Assembly: GCA_000310025.1 (NCBI GenBank)
Contig: FN649732.1
Location: 1,972,533 to 2,036,532 of the forward strand
Direction of reading: 5' to 3'
Source: Ectocarpus siliculosus
Lineage: Eukaryota > Sar > Phaeophyceae > Ectocarpales > Ectocarpaceae
DNA length: 64,000 nucleotides
Shown here piece by piece: positions 48,215-59,300 of this stretch. Within the stretch, counting starts at the first letter, position 1; each line of letters opens with the position of its first letter. The notes below the pieces were generated by a model, which saw nothing but the letters and a program-made list of their open reading frames with translations, ran no database searches and had not been told where the DNA came from. A program made the translations under genes and the position numbers.

Positions 48215-48460
48215 GCTGCTGCTTTACGCAGCGTGCGCAAACGCAACGACAACAACGGGCAACGGGCACATTTGTGTAATCAGGTCGGGGTCATCGCAAA
48301 GTGTACTACTGCGCGCTGTCCGAGGGGGGGTACTCCCGGTCGCCAGGATGCGGCGTAGCGCGCAGCGCGAGTAGCCGATGCAGCAAGACACCAAAGACCA
48401 CACCAAGAACAGAGGAACCCACGCAGAAACACAGCAGACGGTAGAACCAAAGGCGCAGTC
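48215..48460. promoter_or_regulatory. Compact divergent promoter region between coiled-coil gene and eIF4E
   Basis: The minus-strand gene starts at 48214 and the eIF4E gene at 48461, leaving 246 bp for both 5' untranslated regions and promoters. This suggests a bidirectional promoter. I could not assign specific factor sites. Confidence 0.5.
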
Positions 48461-51400
48461 ATGGCGAATGGGAGTGCAGAGCAGCTTCACCCACTCCAGA
48501 ACACGTGGTGTATTTGGGAACACAAGGTGTGGTTGGTCGTTTTTGTATTTTGTTGATTTGCTCTGTACCTGTTGGGTGTGTGCGGTGTGCACGGTGTGTG
48601 TCGGCTGCTCTCGTACACCTCAGCAAGGTTGTTGATGGGGCGGGCGGGGTGGGTGGCAGAGAAACATGTCGCTTGTTGGTGTCTGTGTTCATGGTTGGTC
48701 TGGACTTGACCCCTACTTCCTTTCAACGTGGGTATAGACTAAAGGTCTGTAGCCCGTGTACGCGGATTCGGTCCAATACCCGCACCCCCGTCCGGTCGAT
48801 TTGCACATTTGTACAGCAGTAGTGAGGATCCCTGTTGGGTGCCGGTTGAGTATTGCCAATGCCCGGTATACTGCCGGTGTTTTCGGCGGGCAAACACTGA
48901 ATTTCCACGCCCATGTCAATACTTGGAATAGTGCGGGTCCGGTATAGTGCTGGTGAATATTCTGGGCACCTACCGGCACTATACAGGGACCTCCACTGCT
49001 GTACCATATGGTATACGGGTGACGTATGATACCACACAGCTGGACCGATCTTCAAGGCCCGATTAATTCGCCGCGGAGAGCATGCATAAATCAAACGATA
49101 CGTTTTCGGAAAGCTGCCGACGAGACGCGCCGTTTTGGACGACACAACTCTTTCTGCCTGGGGATGAAGTTCGAGCTTTGAGAATCGCTTACAGGGAGGG
49201 TGTGTGATATCTTGTGTCACCTCTGGTACACATCTCTCAGCGCAAACGCAGCAGCAGCGTTGACCTCTCCAGCTCGTGAAAGTGATGCCAACCGCGAGAT
49301 GTCACTTGTTCTGATCTCACTTGTTCTGATACCCCGCCCAACAGGTGGCAAAGTCCAGCGCGGACTGGGGAGACAGCATGCAGAGCCTTGCGGAGTTCGC
49401 GACCGTGGAGGATTTTTGGAAGGTGTACAACAACGTCCCCAAGCCCAGCCAGGTGAGCGCAGGCTTTGCTCACCAGCACACGCGGGCACCGCCGTGAGGC
49501 TCGTCAGCACGCAGGCACCGTCCGTACGTGCCTCTCCGCAAGGCTGATGGGGGATCAGTGGTGTTTAAGGTTCCATGTGCACCTGGGCTGCCTAAATTAG
49601 ATGACTCGGGCATGCTCAAGGAGGCTGCACACAAGGGTGCACCCAAACTTCGACAAGCTCCAAATCGGGCGGGTCTTCCTATTGATGGGGGGAGGCACAC
49701 AGATGTTGCCACTCTTTTGGGGTACGGTGACGTTCATCCATATACGGGACTCCCTATACCAATTCCTACACAATCCCTTGTGGGCTTTTCCAAGTGGGGG
49801 GAAATACGAGCCAAGCCGCGTTCAAAATGATATTTCCTTCGTGATATCACGTTGCGCAGCGACAGATACCGCTCCTCTGGGCATTTGTGGTGTCTTGCAG
49901 TCACGATATGGTAGCGGAGGCAGGCGATGTGACAAGCTAGAACCCGTTGCAATTTGTGCACGACATGACAGAAGAATGCGTCAGAAGCTCATAGTCGTGA
50001 TCCTACCCAGAGGAAAGACGGCAACGACAACTCGCCGTCTCGAAAGAGGTTCGTGATCCATTGTCGGAGAAATTGCGGGGAAACAGGAATAACTCCCCCC
50101 CTCCACGCAACTCCCTGGATAGAAGAGGAACCATTTTTAAGCCACCTTTGGCAAAGTAGGAAGGAACGATTGGCCATCGGCGATCGGCCCTGTAGGAACA
50201 ATGCTCCGTCCTCTCGAGGATGCGCAGTCAATGGCCTAACCGCGAAGGCACGCCAAACATGAGTACGCCCCCCCCCACGCGGCAGGTAATGTTTGACGGG
50301 TCGATGCGGAAGAAGGTCGGAGACCGAGTGATCGACTCGTACAGCATCTTCAAGAAGGGCATCAAGCCGGAGTGGGAGGCTCCGGAGAACAGCCACGGGG
50401 GGGAGTGGCAGAGCCGCAGCAAGATGACCCCCCAGGCGCTCGACCTATTCTGGGTGAGGCCTCCGCTACGGTCGATGTAGAACGAGTGTGCCTTTCAAAC
50501 CGGTTGCGCCCATCTTTCTTGCCGTCGTTTTTTTCTTTGTTGATTCTATCGGTTGTGTTTCTGTGTACTGTAGTGAATAAGTGAATGCTTGTTACGCTCG
50601 TGATAGCTTGCCGATTCGAGGTGAAGTTTTGCCGACAAATACAGACCAGGGTGATTATTTGTCGCCCATGAGATGCGCTTGGTCGGTTGGCATGTTTTTC
50701 GTGGGCACACTAGTTTGGTGCTTGGCCCCTCTGTTCTCAACGACCCAGAGGCGTGAACGCATGAAAACGGTCGGGACGCTCTCGTACAGCACCATGCAAG
50801 ATACGCCCGGGTGTGATACGCACATTTTATTATTTCTTGTTCCCCCCCTCCCCCTGGTATTCGGTATTCGTCCATGAAGTATCGTCGCGAGTCTGGCCGT
50901 CATTCCCAGAGGCCAAGTTTTGGGAAGCAATCAAGCCGAATTTGTTGTGTTGAATGCCGGTGCTTGGTTCTTGCCGGAGCTGAATGAGTGTGCTCTCTTG
51001 AAACATGCCTTTTTTTTATGTGTTTGTATTGTGGCAGGAGACAGAACTCGGGCCGAATTTCGGAACCTTGGAACTGTGTCGTGGCTCATTGGAATATTTG
51101 TGCATGTGCGCATTGCTCCATCTGCCGGTTAGATCGTTTTTGGCCATTTGCCTTTTGGTGTTTGATTTCGTCGCTGGGGAAGAGAGCAGAGCGCGTTCGT
51201 CAATGCCTGCCGTGTGTGGCATCTTGATTGTTCCGCCATTCACTCATGGACGCATAACTGCTTTCTCCCTCTCTGTGCATGACTTGGTCCCGTGCAGGAG
51301 AACATGGTGTTGGGTCTGGTGGGGGAAACGGTGGACGTCGGGGACGAGATCTGCGGGGCAAGGGTGGTGGACAAGAGCAAGAACAACCACAATGTGTACC

Positions 51401-52372
51401 GTTTCGAGCTGTGGCTGAGGAGTAACGACGGCAACACCGCCGCCAGGTGAGCCATGGAGGCATCCGGTGACCCCACGTTTGAGTTATTCGATAACGAGCA
51501 CACACTGCCGGACGGAGCAGATGTATGACCGAGCGAGGGGTCGGAGCGCTCGCGTATAATGGATAATTGCAGGGGTCCCGGTGATTGCCCAGCCCGAGCC
51601 GATGTACAGCGGCCCAGGAAGAGATGAAAGAAATACCAGCGGCGATGTCACGCGACGAATGTGATGCCGGAGAACTCGGTGGTTTCGATGTTCACTACCG
51701 CGTCATTTCGGGTAGCGCCCTCGCTGTTCTTCATCGCCAACACCCAGTACCTGCGTGTGCTCTGCAATTGCCCACTTGTCGACCAAGCGAATATCGCAAG
51801 GCTACTGCCAAAATCCGACTAGATTTATTCCTCACAACATGGTTGGAATGGCAGATAATCCCTCGCTGTTGGTGGTCTCACGGCAACGTTGATCGTGCCA
51901 GGCTACGTATTTGTTGTTAACAATGGTGTCCTCAACCGAGGGATGAGTGTATTCCGAAACCTCTTCTCCCAGACTGCAAGCGCTGGGCTTTGCTCTTGTA
52001 GTGAGCAATGGCACTGAACACGGGGAGAGCTGCACTGAAATTTCGGTCGTTTTCCGTGACGCTTAGAAGCACAGATTGATCATCATACAACGCTATGATT
52101 ACTTCAGTGCCTCTCTATCCCACTCGTGCGTAGCAGCGTTCATAGGAGATTAATTCCCTGTATTTTGATCAGAAACAGGATAGCAAATCAATGCCAGCGA
52201 CGCCTCCTTTTTCCTACGCACCCACATTTTTCGAACGTCAACCCCCACCGCCGTCCCATCCTCCATGTGCATGTGCAGGCTATTGGAACGCCTACGGGCA
52301 TGCCTGGCGGACAGGAACTTGCACGAGAAGTTGATGCCTAGCTTCGACTGGAAGGCACACGGGGGGCGGTGA
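48461..52372 (+). CDS. eIF4E: Eukaryotic translation initiation factor 4E (cap-binding)
   Basis: Five exons in phase: 48461-48526, 49345-49452, 50286-50453, 51298-51446 and 52279-52372 (585 nt, 194 aa). eIF4E binds the 7-methylguanosine cap and recruits eIF4G in the cytoplasm. The first exon encodes MANGSAEQLHPLQNTWCIWE, the typical HPLQ-W-W opening. Cap-stacking tryptophans are W30 (human W56) and W88 (human W102), with E89 as human E103. The eIF4G-contact motif VEDFWKVYN is at residues 43-51 (W47 as human W73), followed by GLVGETVDVGDEICGA. The phosphate-contact basic patch is conserved only loosely (DKSK in place of human VRAK). The protein is short: the N-terminal extension is 9 residues, and the C-terminus stops at FDWKAHGGR without the usual last 15-20 residues. 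I chose the ATG at 48461 because it immediately precedes the conserved core. Confidence 0.93.
50155..50277 (+). repeat. Poly(C)-ended dispersed repeat, copy in eIF4E intron 2
   Basis: GTAGGAAGGAACGATTGGCC, CTCCGTCCTCTCGAGGATGC and CAAACATGAGTACG precede a run of nine C. The element ends 8 nt before the exon 3 acceptor at 50285. Upstream sequence from about 50110 also resembles 19255-19305 (AGAAGAG..ATTTTTxAGCC). Confidence 0.9.
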
Positions 52373-54381
52373 TAAACGCAGGCGGAAAATCGGAGATTTG
52401 ACGGGGATGGAATTAGCGGGGCCGGGCAGCAATTTTAGTATAGGGGTCCTGAAAGTGTTGTGTGGCGTGGTGAAGGGATGTAGGGAGGTAGGTCCCTGCG
52501 GCATAAACAAGTTATGACCGGACGCGAGCACGACGGGACGAGTGGCGTCAACCCAATAGCCTGGCAATGATATACGGCACCCCTGTGAGGAGGATGGCGA
52601 AGCTTCTCTTGTCGCCAAAGTCGTGCTAGTGTAGCATGTGGGGAGCGTTTTCCAGGAAGTCCTTACAAGTTTCACTCTAGCCTGGCAGTGGAGCCAGTTC
52701 CACACATCCTGCGTAGTAGGGAGAGGCGGTCGTTTGTCTGGCGGATTGGAGTACGTAGGTTGTCCTGAGGTTTTTTGTTTTTTCTCTCACGAGGGTATCT
52801 GTAGTTACAATTTTGACACTTGTACTGAGAAAGACACCAGTGAGGTCCTGTTTGGTTGCGTGATCCTCGCCCATGGGTTTCAACTCGGGCAGTTACCCGC
52901 GCGAGTCGTTGTGTATATGGCAGCCGCAGCCCACTGCGGAGAGATCCCCACCCATGGGTTTCAACTCGGGCAGTTACGCGCGCGAGTCGTTGTGTTTATG
53001 GCAGCCGCGGCCCACTGCGGAGAGACTGACTGCAAACAATTCCCCGTACATGCATGCTGCTTATTTGACCCATGACCCGAAAGACTGAAGAGCTGCGTTT
53101 CTTTCTCACAGGGGATGGGTGGGAGGCATCCCAAGGGTGGAGTAAGGACATGCGCTTCAATTATGAACGACGACCCTCGCGCAACATGACCTTGGCAGAG
53201 GAGAACACGGCATAGCGAGGTGTGCCTCACTATGGTCTTTCATCGCGTAGGCGGGCACTACTTACAATCAACCCCAAGCTGTTACAGAAATATTGAAATA
53301 TTGCACCGCAACGGTTTGTGACCAATCAGAAATCAGGAAACTTCGTGCCTCCTTTATTGTGCGGACTGGCTCTTTCATATTGCGTGGAGGAAACAAAGAG
53401 GGCTTCAAACCCGACCGGGGCTACCGATGGCCGGTTATTTCGAAACCGTTCCAGCATCCGTATGTACGGTGATATTTTTTCTCATGGCGCTGTCGTTACC
53501 TTAAAACCCATACTCTTCTGCGGAGATTGAAAATCGTTCAAATTACAGTCAATCCTTGCGTAACGTTGGCGTTCTTTAGGTTCTACTTGCTCCTCGTATG
53601 CCGTTCGAAGCTAGCGTGGAAGCCTAGGCAACATCGACCCCGAAGTCTCGAGCGTGGAAACGTTGATCGTACACATGGTTTCTCTCTGTGGGGCACGGGA
53701 CGAGCAGAGGAAACATGCTGCAGTGAGGGAAGGATCACTGTGCTGTACCGGCGATCGTCGAGCGTAGACATAGCGTCAACCCTCTCGTTCCCACCACCGC
53801 CGTTCATTCACCCCCCCCGGTGACAAAGAGAAACCCCTCCCCGGATTCAGAAAGCCTCCTCGGAATCAAATCGAAAGTGAAACGGCGGGTGCCCGTTCGT
53901 GCTTTCTCTTCCACCGCCTTCGGCCAGAGAGAAACACATACACCTCCCGGCTACCGAGGCGTACGCTGCAGCTGAGGTGGCGGTGGCGGGTAGACATCTA
54001 TTTCCAGGCGAGTGGGCACAAAGCATAGCCAAAGTATTGGGGGCAAGCTTGGATAAAGACAGCTCCGAGCCTTCGGGAGTAACGCAACCCTCGAGGAAAC
54101 AGCAACTCATTTTCCCGGTGAGAGAAGTGTCGACAGTGCCGACAAGTGTTGTAGCCCACATCTGAAAGGGGAGACATCATTGTGTATTCTGTCGTCCGTA
54201 GTGCAGTGCGTGACGATAAGTCTTTTCTCCACCTGCCCCTCAAACGAAAAGAGAAACCTTACAAGTTGTTTCGACAGCTGATACTCGAAATTGTGTTGAA
54301 TGCAAGGAACGAACGCGAGGGTTTCGGTGGTAATAATGATCGCAGACGGCGTGCTTACTGCAGAATGAACAAACAGCGAGG
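52373..54381. other. Intergenic region after eIF4E, no supported gene
   Basis: This 2-kb interval holds the eIF4E 3' untranslated region, the tandem duplication at 52871-53029 and the upstream region of the next gene. Open frames here show no recognisable protein signal. Confidence 0.5.
52871..53029. repeat. Tandem duplication of an 81-nt unit
   Basis: Units start at 52871 and 52952. Both read CCATGGGTTTCAACTCGGGC, AGTTAC(C/G)CGCGCGAGTCGTT and CCCACTGCGGAGAGA, with only a few differences, implying a recent duplication. An 81-nt unit keeps one frame open, but there is no other coding evidence. Confidence 0.95.
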
Positions 54382-55464
54382 ATGGCGATGCTAGAGAACG
54401 TGACATGGTCCAGCGCAAGTGGCGAGAGCGAGGCAGACACTCAAGACGTCATTCTTGAGGCTAAGGTGGAACGACTCGAAACGCTCCTCGCCAAGGCAGA
54501 GCGTGCTTCCGAAAGTGCTCGAGGGATTTGGTCAAAGCGTGAGACTGAGCTCGGAGCAGAGGTATGTGCGCTTACCTCTCGCCTCGTCACAGATCGCCAT
54601 GCATGGCTCGCGGAACAAGCGGTGACGCAAGACGAGAAAGGCCAGCTGCTTGCGAGTGAGACTGTCGTCGAGACTATGCAAGTAGAAGTAGAGGACGGGG
54701 GTTCGGCACCACCACACCAAAAACCCGCCGAACCCAAGAAGCCCGTCCCCCATTGTGAAGTTTGTCGTGCGCGCACAGACGAGAACGTGCCCGGCCAGCG
54801 GGTGCTGCGGGGGAAAGAATCAAGCTGTGGAACCACGCAGAAGGACGAAGCCCACTCGCGAGAGAAGTGGGCGAGGACCCAAAAGCTGGCTGAATTGACG
54901 GACAGGCTGATGGCGGCAGAACAGGCCGTAGCAGCGGCTGCGAGGAAGACCCCGCCGCAGCAGGCCGACCAACCAGGGGGCATGACGAGCAAGCTGATGA
55001 CAGCGGAGTTAACCCTGGCCGATACGGAGGCGTGCCTGGTGGAGGTCCAGGGAGAGTTGTTGTCGGAGCGCGAGAACAACGACAGGCTAAAGGAGAAGGC
55101 TAAAGCTCTCGAGGAGGCCTTGAAAACGTGCAAGAAGGGGCGAGAAGAAGCTGTACAGCAGGTGTCGAAACAAGGGGAGGTCAAGATCACCGCGCTCAAG
55201 GCACGCCTACGTCTAGCGGAGCACGCCCGAGCAAAGGATGAGAAACGGTGGTCGAGCAGGGTGGCAGGTCTAGAGAGCGAGCGGGAACAAGCCAGCTGTC
55301 TTGCCGAGGGGCTCGAGAAGATCTTGGTGAAGGAAAAATCCGCCGCGTCTCGAAAAGAGGCGAGGCTTAGGACTCTGTTCAGGAGGCTTGATTTTCTGGA
55401 CTCGGCGGAGCAAGGCACAGTTGACGACGACCCCAACTCGTATGCTTACAGTCCCCCAGAGTAG
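54382..55464 (+). CDS. Intronless coiled-coil protein, function unknown
   Basis: A single uninterrupted frame of 360 codons starts MAMLENVTWSSASGESEADT and stops at 55462-55464. Heptad-like Leu/Ala spacing with abundant Glu, Lys and Arg predicts coiled coils. These cover residues about 25-105 (EAKVERLETLLAKAERASES), 165-195 (KLAELTDRLMAAEQAVAAAA) and 205-340 (LLSERENNDRLKEKAKALEE, ITALKARLRLAEHARAKDEK). Between them, residues about 108-160 are Pro-rich and hold a lone CEVC pair. There is no signal peptide or membrane segment. The lack of introns contrasts with every neighbour and could reflect a retrocopy or a missed splice form. Codon use looks genuinely coding (few rare runs, acidic/basic periodicity). 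I do not recognise a family. Confidence 0.8.
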   Translation: MAMLENVTWSSASGESEADTQDVILEAKVERLETLLAKAERASESARGIWSKRETELGAEVCALTSRLVTDRHAWLAEQAVTQDEKGQLLASETVVETMQVEVEDGGSAPPHQKPAEPKKPVPHCEVCRARTDENVPGQRVLRGKESSCGTTQKDEAHSREKWARTQKLAELTDRLMAAEQAVAAAARKTPPQQADQPGGMTSKLMTAELTLADTEACLVEVQGELLSERENNDRLKEKAKALEEALKTCKKGREEAVQQVSKQGEVKITALKARLRLAEHARAKDEKRWSSRVAGLESEREQASCLAEGLEKILVKEKSAASRKEARLRTLFRRLDFLDSAEQGTVDDDPNSYAYSPPE

Positions 55465-56375
55465 TTGTAACGGCGATCCACGTTTTCGCGTGCACGGTAA
55501 GTTAAGCTTTCCTCGTGCGGGGCAACCGACAGGTCATGTGAACGCGATGGACAGTCAGGGTCGATTAAACTTGGTTCTACTGTAGTGAGGGTTCGAGAGA
55601 GTTTTGGAGAGAAGTTTCGAGGGTGACTCAGTGAAAATCGGGTGCGAGAGAGTGAGCATACAGACAAATCAGCCAGTGTTGATACATCTTGCTTCGTGCG
55701 CGTAGTACGCAAGCTCTCGCTCCGACGAAGCAGGTGTCAAGCGGCAAAAAAGGCAACAACCACGTTCGCCCAAAGAATGAATCGGTCGAAGAACCGACGT
55801 TGAAAAGTTGAACACCTTAAAGAACTGAGGAGATGACTATTTCAAAACGAATACTGATTTACTCCGAAGACGATCTTCGCGGTGAACACCTGTAGAGATA
55901 TTCACCACCACGAACGAACTTCAAATGTTTTAAGCTGCGTTGTACGTTCCCACGCCGGGATGGGATGAATGAAATGGATCTCGGAATTCAAAAGGGTATT
56001 CCAAACTCGTTAATCTGTAAGGGTCATCTCGAAAAACCCGGAGGGGCAGCACCCACACCAAAAACATGGCTCCTTGACGATCGCGATACCGTTGCCATCG
56101 CAATAGTCCAGATGTGCTAACAGAAAACATACAGGTGCTGACTGCGAGCAAACCATGGTTTCCAACGAGTTCAACAATTGATCCATCTGTGCGCAGGGTA
56201 GAGATCAACACTCTACAGTAGACCCCACGCTGCAATCCCTCCAGTTGCTGATTTGTCCGAATGTCCAACTGATTTCATTGCCAATAACGTTTTTTCGTTT
56301 TCTCCACGAACTACTTTTCTACTAAGCCACAGCCTCGTTGTCGCCCCAACTTGGCGACGAAGGAAGGATTGCCCT
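55465..56375. other. Intergenic region between converging coiled-coil and methyltransferase genes
   Basis: No coding signal, repeat or RNA gene was recognised. It presumably contains both 3' untranslated regions. Confidence 0.45.
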
Positions 56376-59300
56376 CTATCGGGTGTTGGGTCGAGGTCTT
56401 GCGAGGTAGAGGTGAACCGTCCCGAATCCCATCGTCTCGTGGGAGAAAACCTCCAGCCCTGCGAAGCCGTGCGCAGGGGGGGGGTCGTCGTGCGCATACG
56501 CATGAGAAAACTGACGTGATCAAGGGGCAACAGCCTGTTCCTTCACAGTTGAAATGGAGGGGATGATGCGTTATCGGGGGCGCCGTACACATTAGAAGAG
56601 TCACGATATTGGGGGGTTATGGGAGAAATATAAGTGTGAGCAAAGCGGGAAAAAACACAACACGAATACGATCAATAGATAGGCATCAATAGATACATGA
56701 AAGAAAACGTGCACAGCTCACCGGACTGGAGGTAAGACGACACTGAAAAAACACCACCAGTGCTAACGACAAAGAAAACCTGGCCCGTGCTCTCAAGGAC
56801 TTAAACTCACTATCGCAGTCGTGGACTTGCCATTCAGTCGTCGTGATAATCGCGGGACGAAGCAAAAGAATGTGGGACATGAACGCTTGGGGGAGGAGCA
56901 CCTACGAACTGTGTTTGCAAAGGTTGATCGTTTCTACACAGCTTCCAAGATAACAAACAAAGAGTATACGACTAACAAGCATGACAGTCCCGTGACTCCG
57001 CACTCCACATAAGCACCGCGCTAAGGACAACTAAAAAAAAAACAGAGATCGTAGCACCCGGGGGCAGCGGCGCGACTAAGTGAATCTTGCCTGCGTCTCC
57101 CATCAGGGCTGTCCACTCCGACACCGAGGGGAATCTGAGAATGGAGTTCTTCAAGTGCCCGTACTCAGCTCCGTTGCCGCTCATCACCCAGCCCAACACG
57201 GGCGCCCCGTACCTGTCTCGACACATCGATATCCCCACAGGCAACAGGGCAGCGACAAGAGCAATCGATTAGCGATAAGCGCACTCCAACAGCGACAAGA
57301 GAAATGAAACAATACAAAAAGCACGACAGGTGCCGCACAAGAACACGAAGACAAGAAAATAGGGTGGTAATTCGGTTTCGGTAGGATATGTTTGTGTCCC
57401 ACCGCAATATTGTGGCATTTTGAATGTACAAACTCTCAACGCCAACAGACAGGTGACGGCGGCTCCTTGTGAAGTTGGCCGGAGTAAAAGCGCAAAAATA
57501 GTCACAAGTCGTTCGGGATGGGCAACACGAAGGGGGCGGCTTTACAAAGGCCTGAAACCAAAACGGGAATAGCGTATGTGGAACATAATTTATCAGACCA
57601 GTCACCACGCCGGCAACATCAATCTATTGTCTTGATCCCTGCTTCAGGCGATTGCAACGCCCTCGAGCAGTATCATGCGAACGTCCAAGTCATTCCAGAT
57701 AAAAATATGTTTGCCATTCTTCCAGCGACATAAATTCGGTTGTCGTCGTATGCGGTCGCTCATCCTCTTGAACGCTTCACTATTACTGCTAATTCCAATT
57801 GGTGCAAACCGTCACGCGTTGCTACAATCATGGGCATCCCAGCCGCGGGCGAACGGAACTCCGTCTCCCATCTACCCGAGCCAACAAGGCGAAGCCCGAG
57901 CCTGCATTGGTGTCTATACCATTCATACATTTTCGCCGATAAAACGTAGACGCATAACTCTACAACAATGTCAGAATACAACGCTTGAAAGGCCCGCATA
58001 ACGGACATCGTGCGAGCGGCTTGGTTCTTTCACTGCCCTTCACAAAGCGTACACGCCAAAAGCGAAGCACATGGTAACACTGTACCCAGGAAACAAAACG
58101 TCGACGACGATGACGCCGAAGACGCCAGTGTTGGAAAATTTGTTCGAAAATACCGCACTTGGTATGTCTTCAGATAAAAAACGTCCTCGTTACACACCGT
58201 CCCGCATCACGACGATGACACACCACCTTACAACGAGAACCTCTAAGAGGGGGACCAGCGCGGCTGCCCGAGGCAAGCTGCTGCGTTGCCAACCACAAAA
58301 CAACGCACTTTATGAAAGCCCTTGTCGCCGACGCCAGCAAGCCCGACTCCGGGTCCTGGAGCTCCAGAATCGCCACAACCGAGGACGAGGACGCATGTCC
58401 TCCCGCACCGCCAGCGTCCTCTGTCGCCCCTTGTGCCCCCGCGTCTAGTGCTGGTGTTGCCATGATGCGCCTGATTTCTTCCAAGGCCTTAGATCGATCG
58501 GGGACGTTTCTGATTCCGAAGGCCATCGTCAGCTGGATGAAAATGGGCGGCCGAACGGAAGAGGCGCATCGGCGCAGTGCTGAGGGACGGTGGAATGTGC
58601 AAATAATAAATAATGTGGAACGTGGGATGTAGAATGTAGAATGTAGAATGTGGAAGGTGGAAGGTGGAAGGTTACAGGTCTACTACTACTGTAGGAGGAT
58701 TGTAGGGGGCTCAGGAAGTACGCCTGACGACGGGCGGGACAGTCTTACCTGTGAACTAGACTCGACCTCTCGTGATACACCAACGCAATTACGAGATGCG
58801 CAACCCCAACAACAACTCCTCAAAAAAACACCAACAACACACCAAACAGACACGTATCAAGGGTACCTAACGCCGTGCACACCAACGAAAGAACGAACAA
58901 ACAATAAACCTCCCCGAAATAGTCCGTGAATGCATCACCGCCGAGTCAACAGACACGCCCGTCCCCTCCCCAGGAACGGAGTAGTCCAGGATGAAACGCC
59001 GCCAAGCCCCCTCCCCCCGAATCATACCCGTGCAAGCGTTCACCTTGTCCACCGATCCGTCCGCGATATCCGCCAAATCTTGAGCGTCCCCTATTTGAAG
59101 GCGTACCCGTGAAGACAGCCCCGCCTCCGCAACCTTCTCCCGCCCAACCTGCAAAGTGTAGGCGACGACGATTCCGGGATGGCTAGGTCTGATACAAACG
59201 CATACATAGACGAACGGGTGGACTCTCTACCCGGCCACCGTGACCTTCGGACGGACAGAAAAACAGCCAATGTTTTCTGGGTGATTTAGTTCCGGGCCGC

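Noticed and set aside
54441-55436. 331-codon open frame on the - strand
   Set aside because: It is antisense to the intronless coiled-coil gene. Its Ser/Cys-rich translation has no domain, whereas the + strand shows coherent coiled-coil periodicity.
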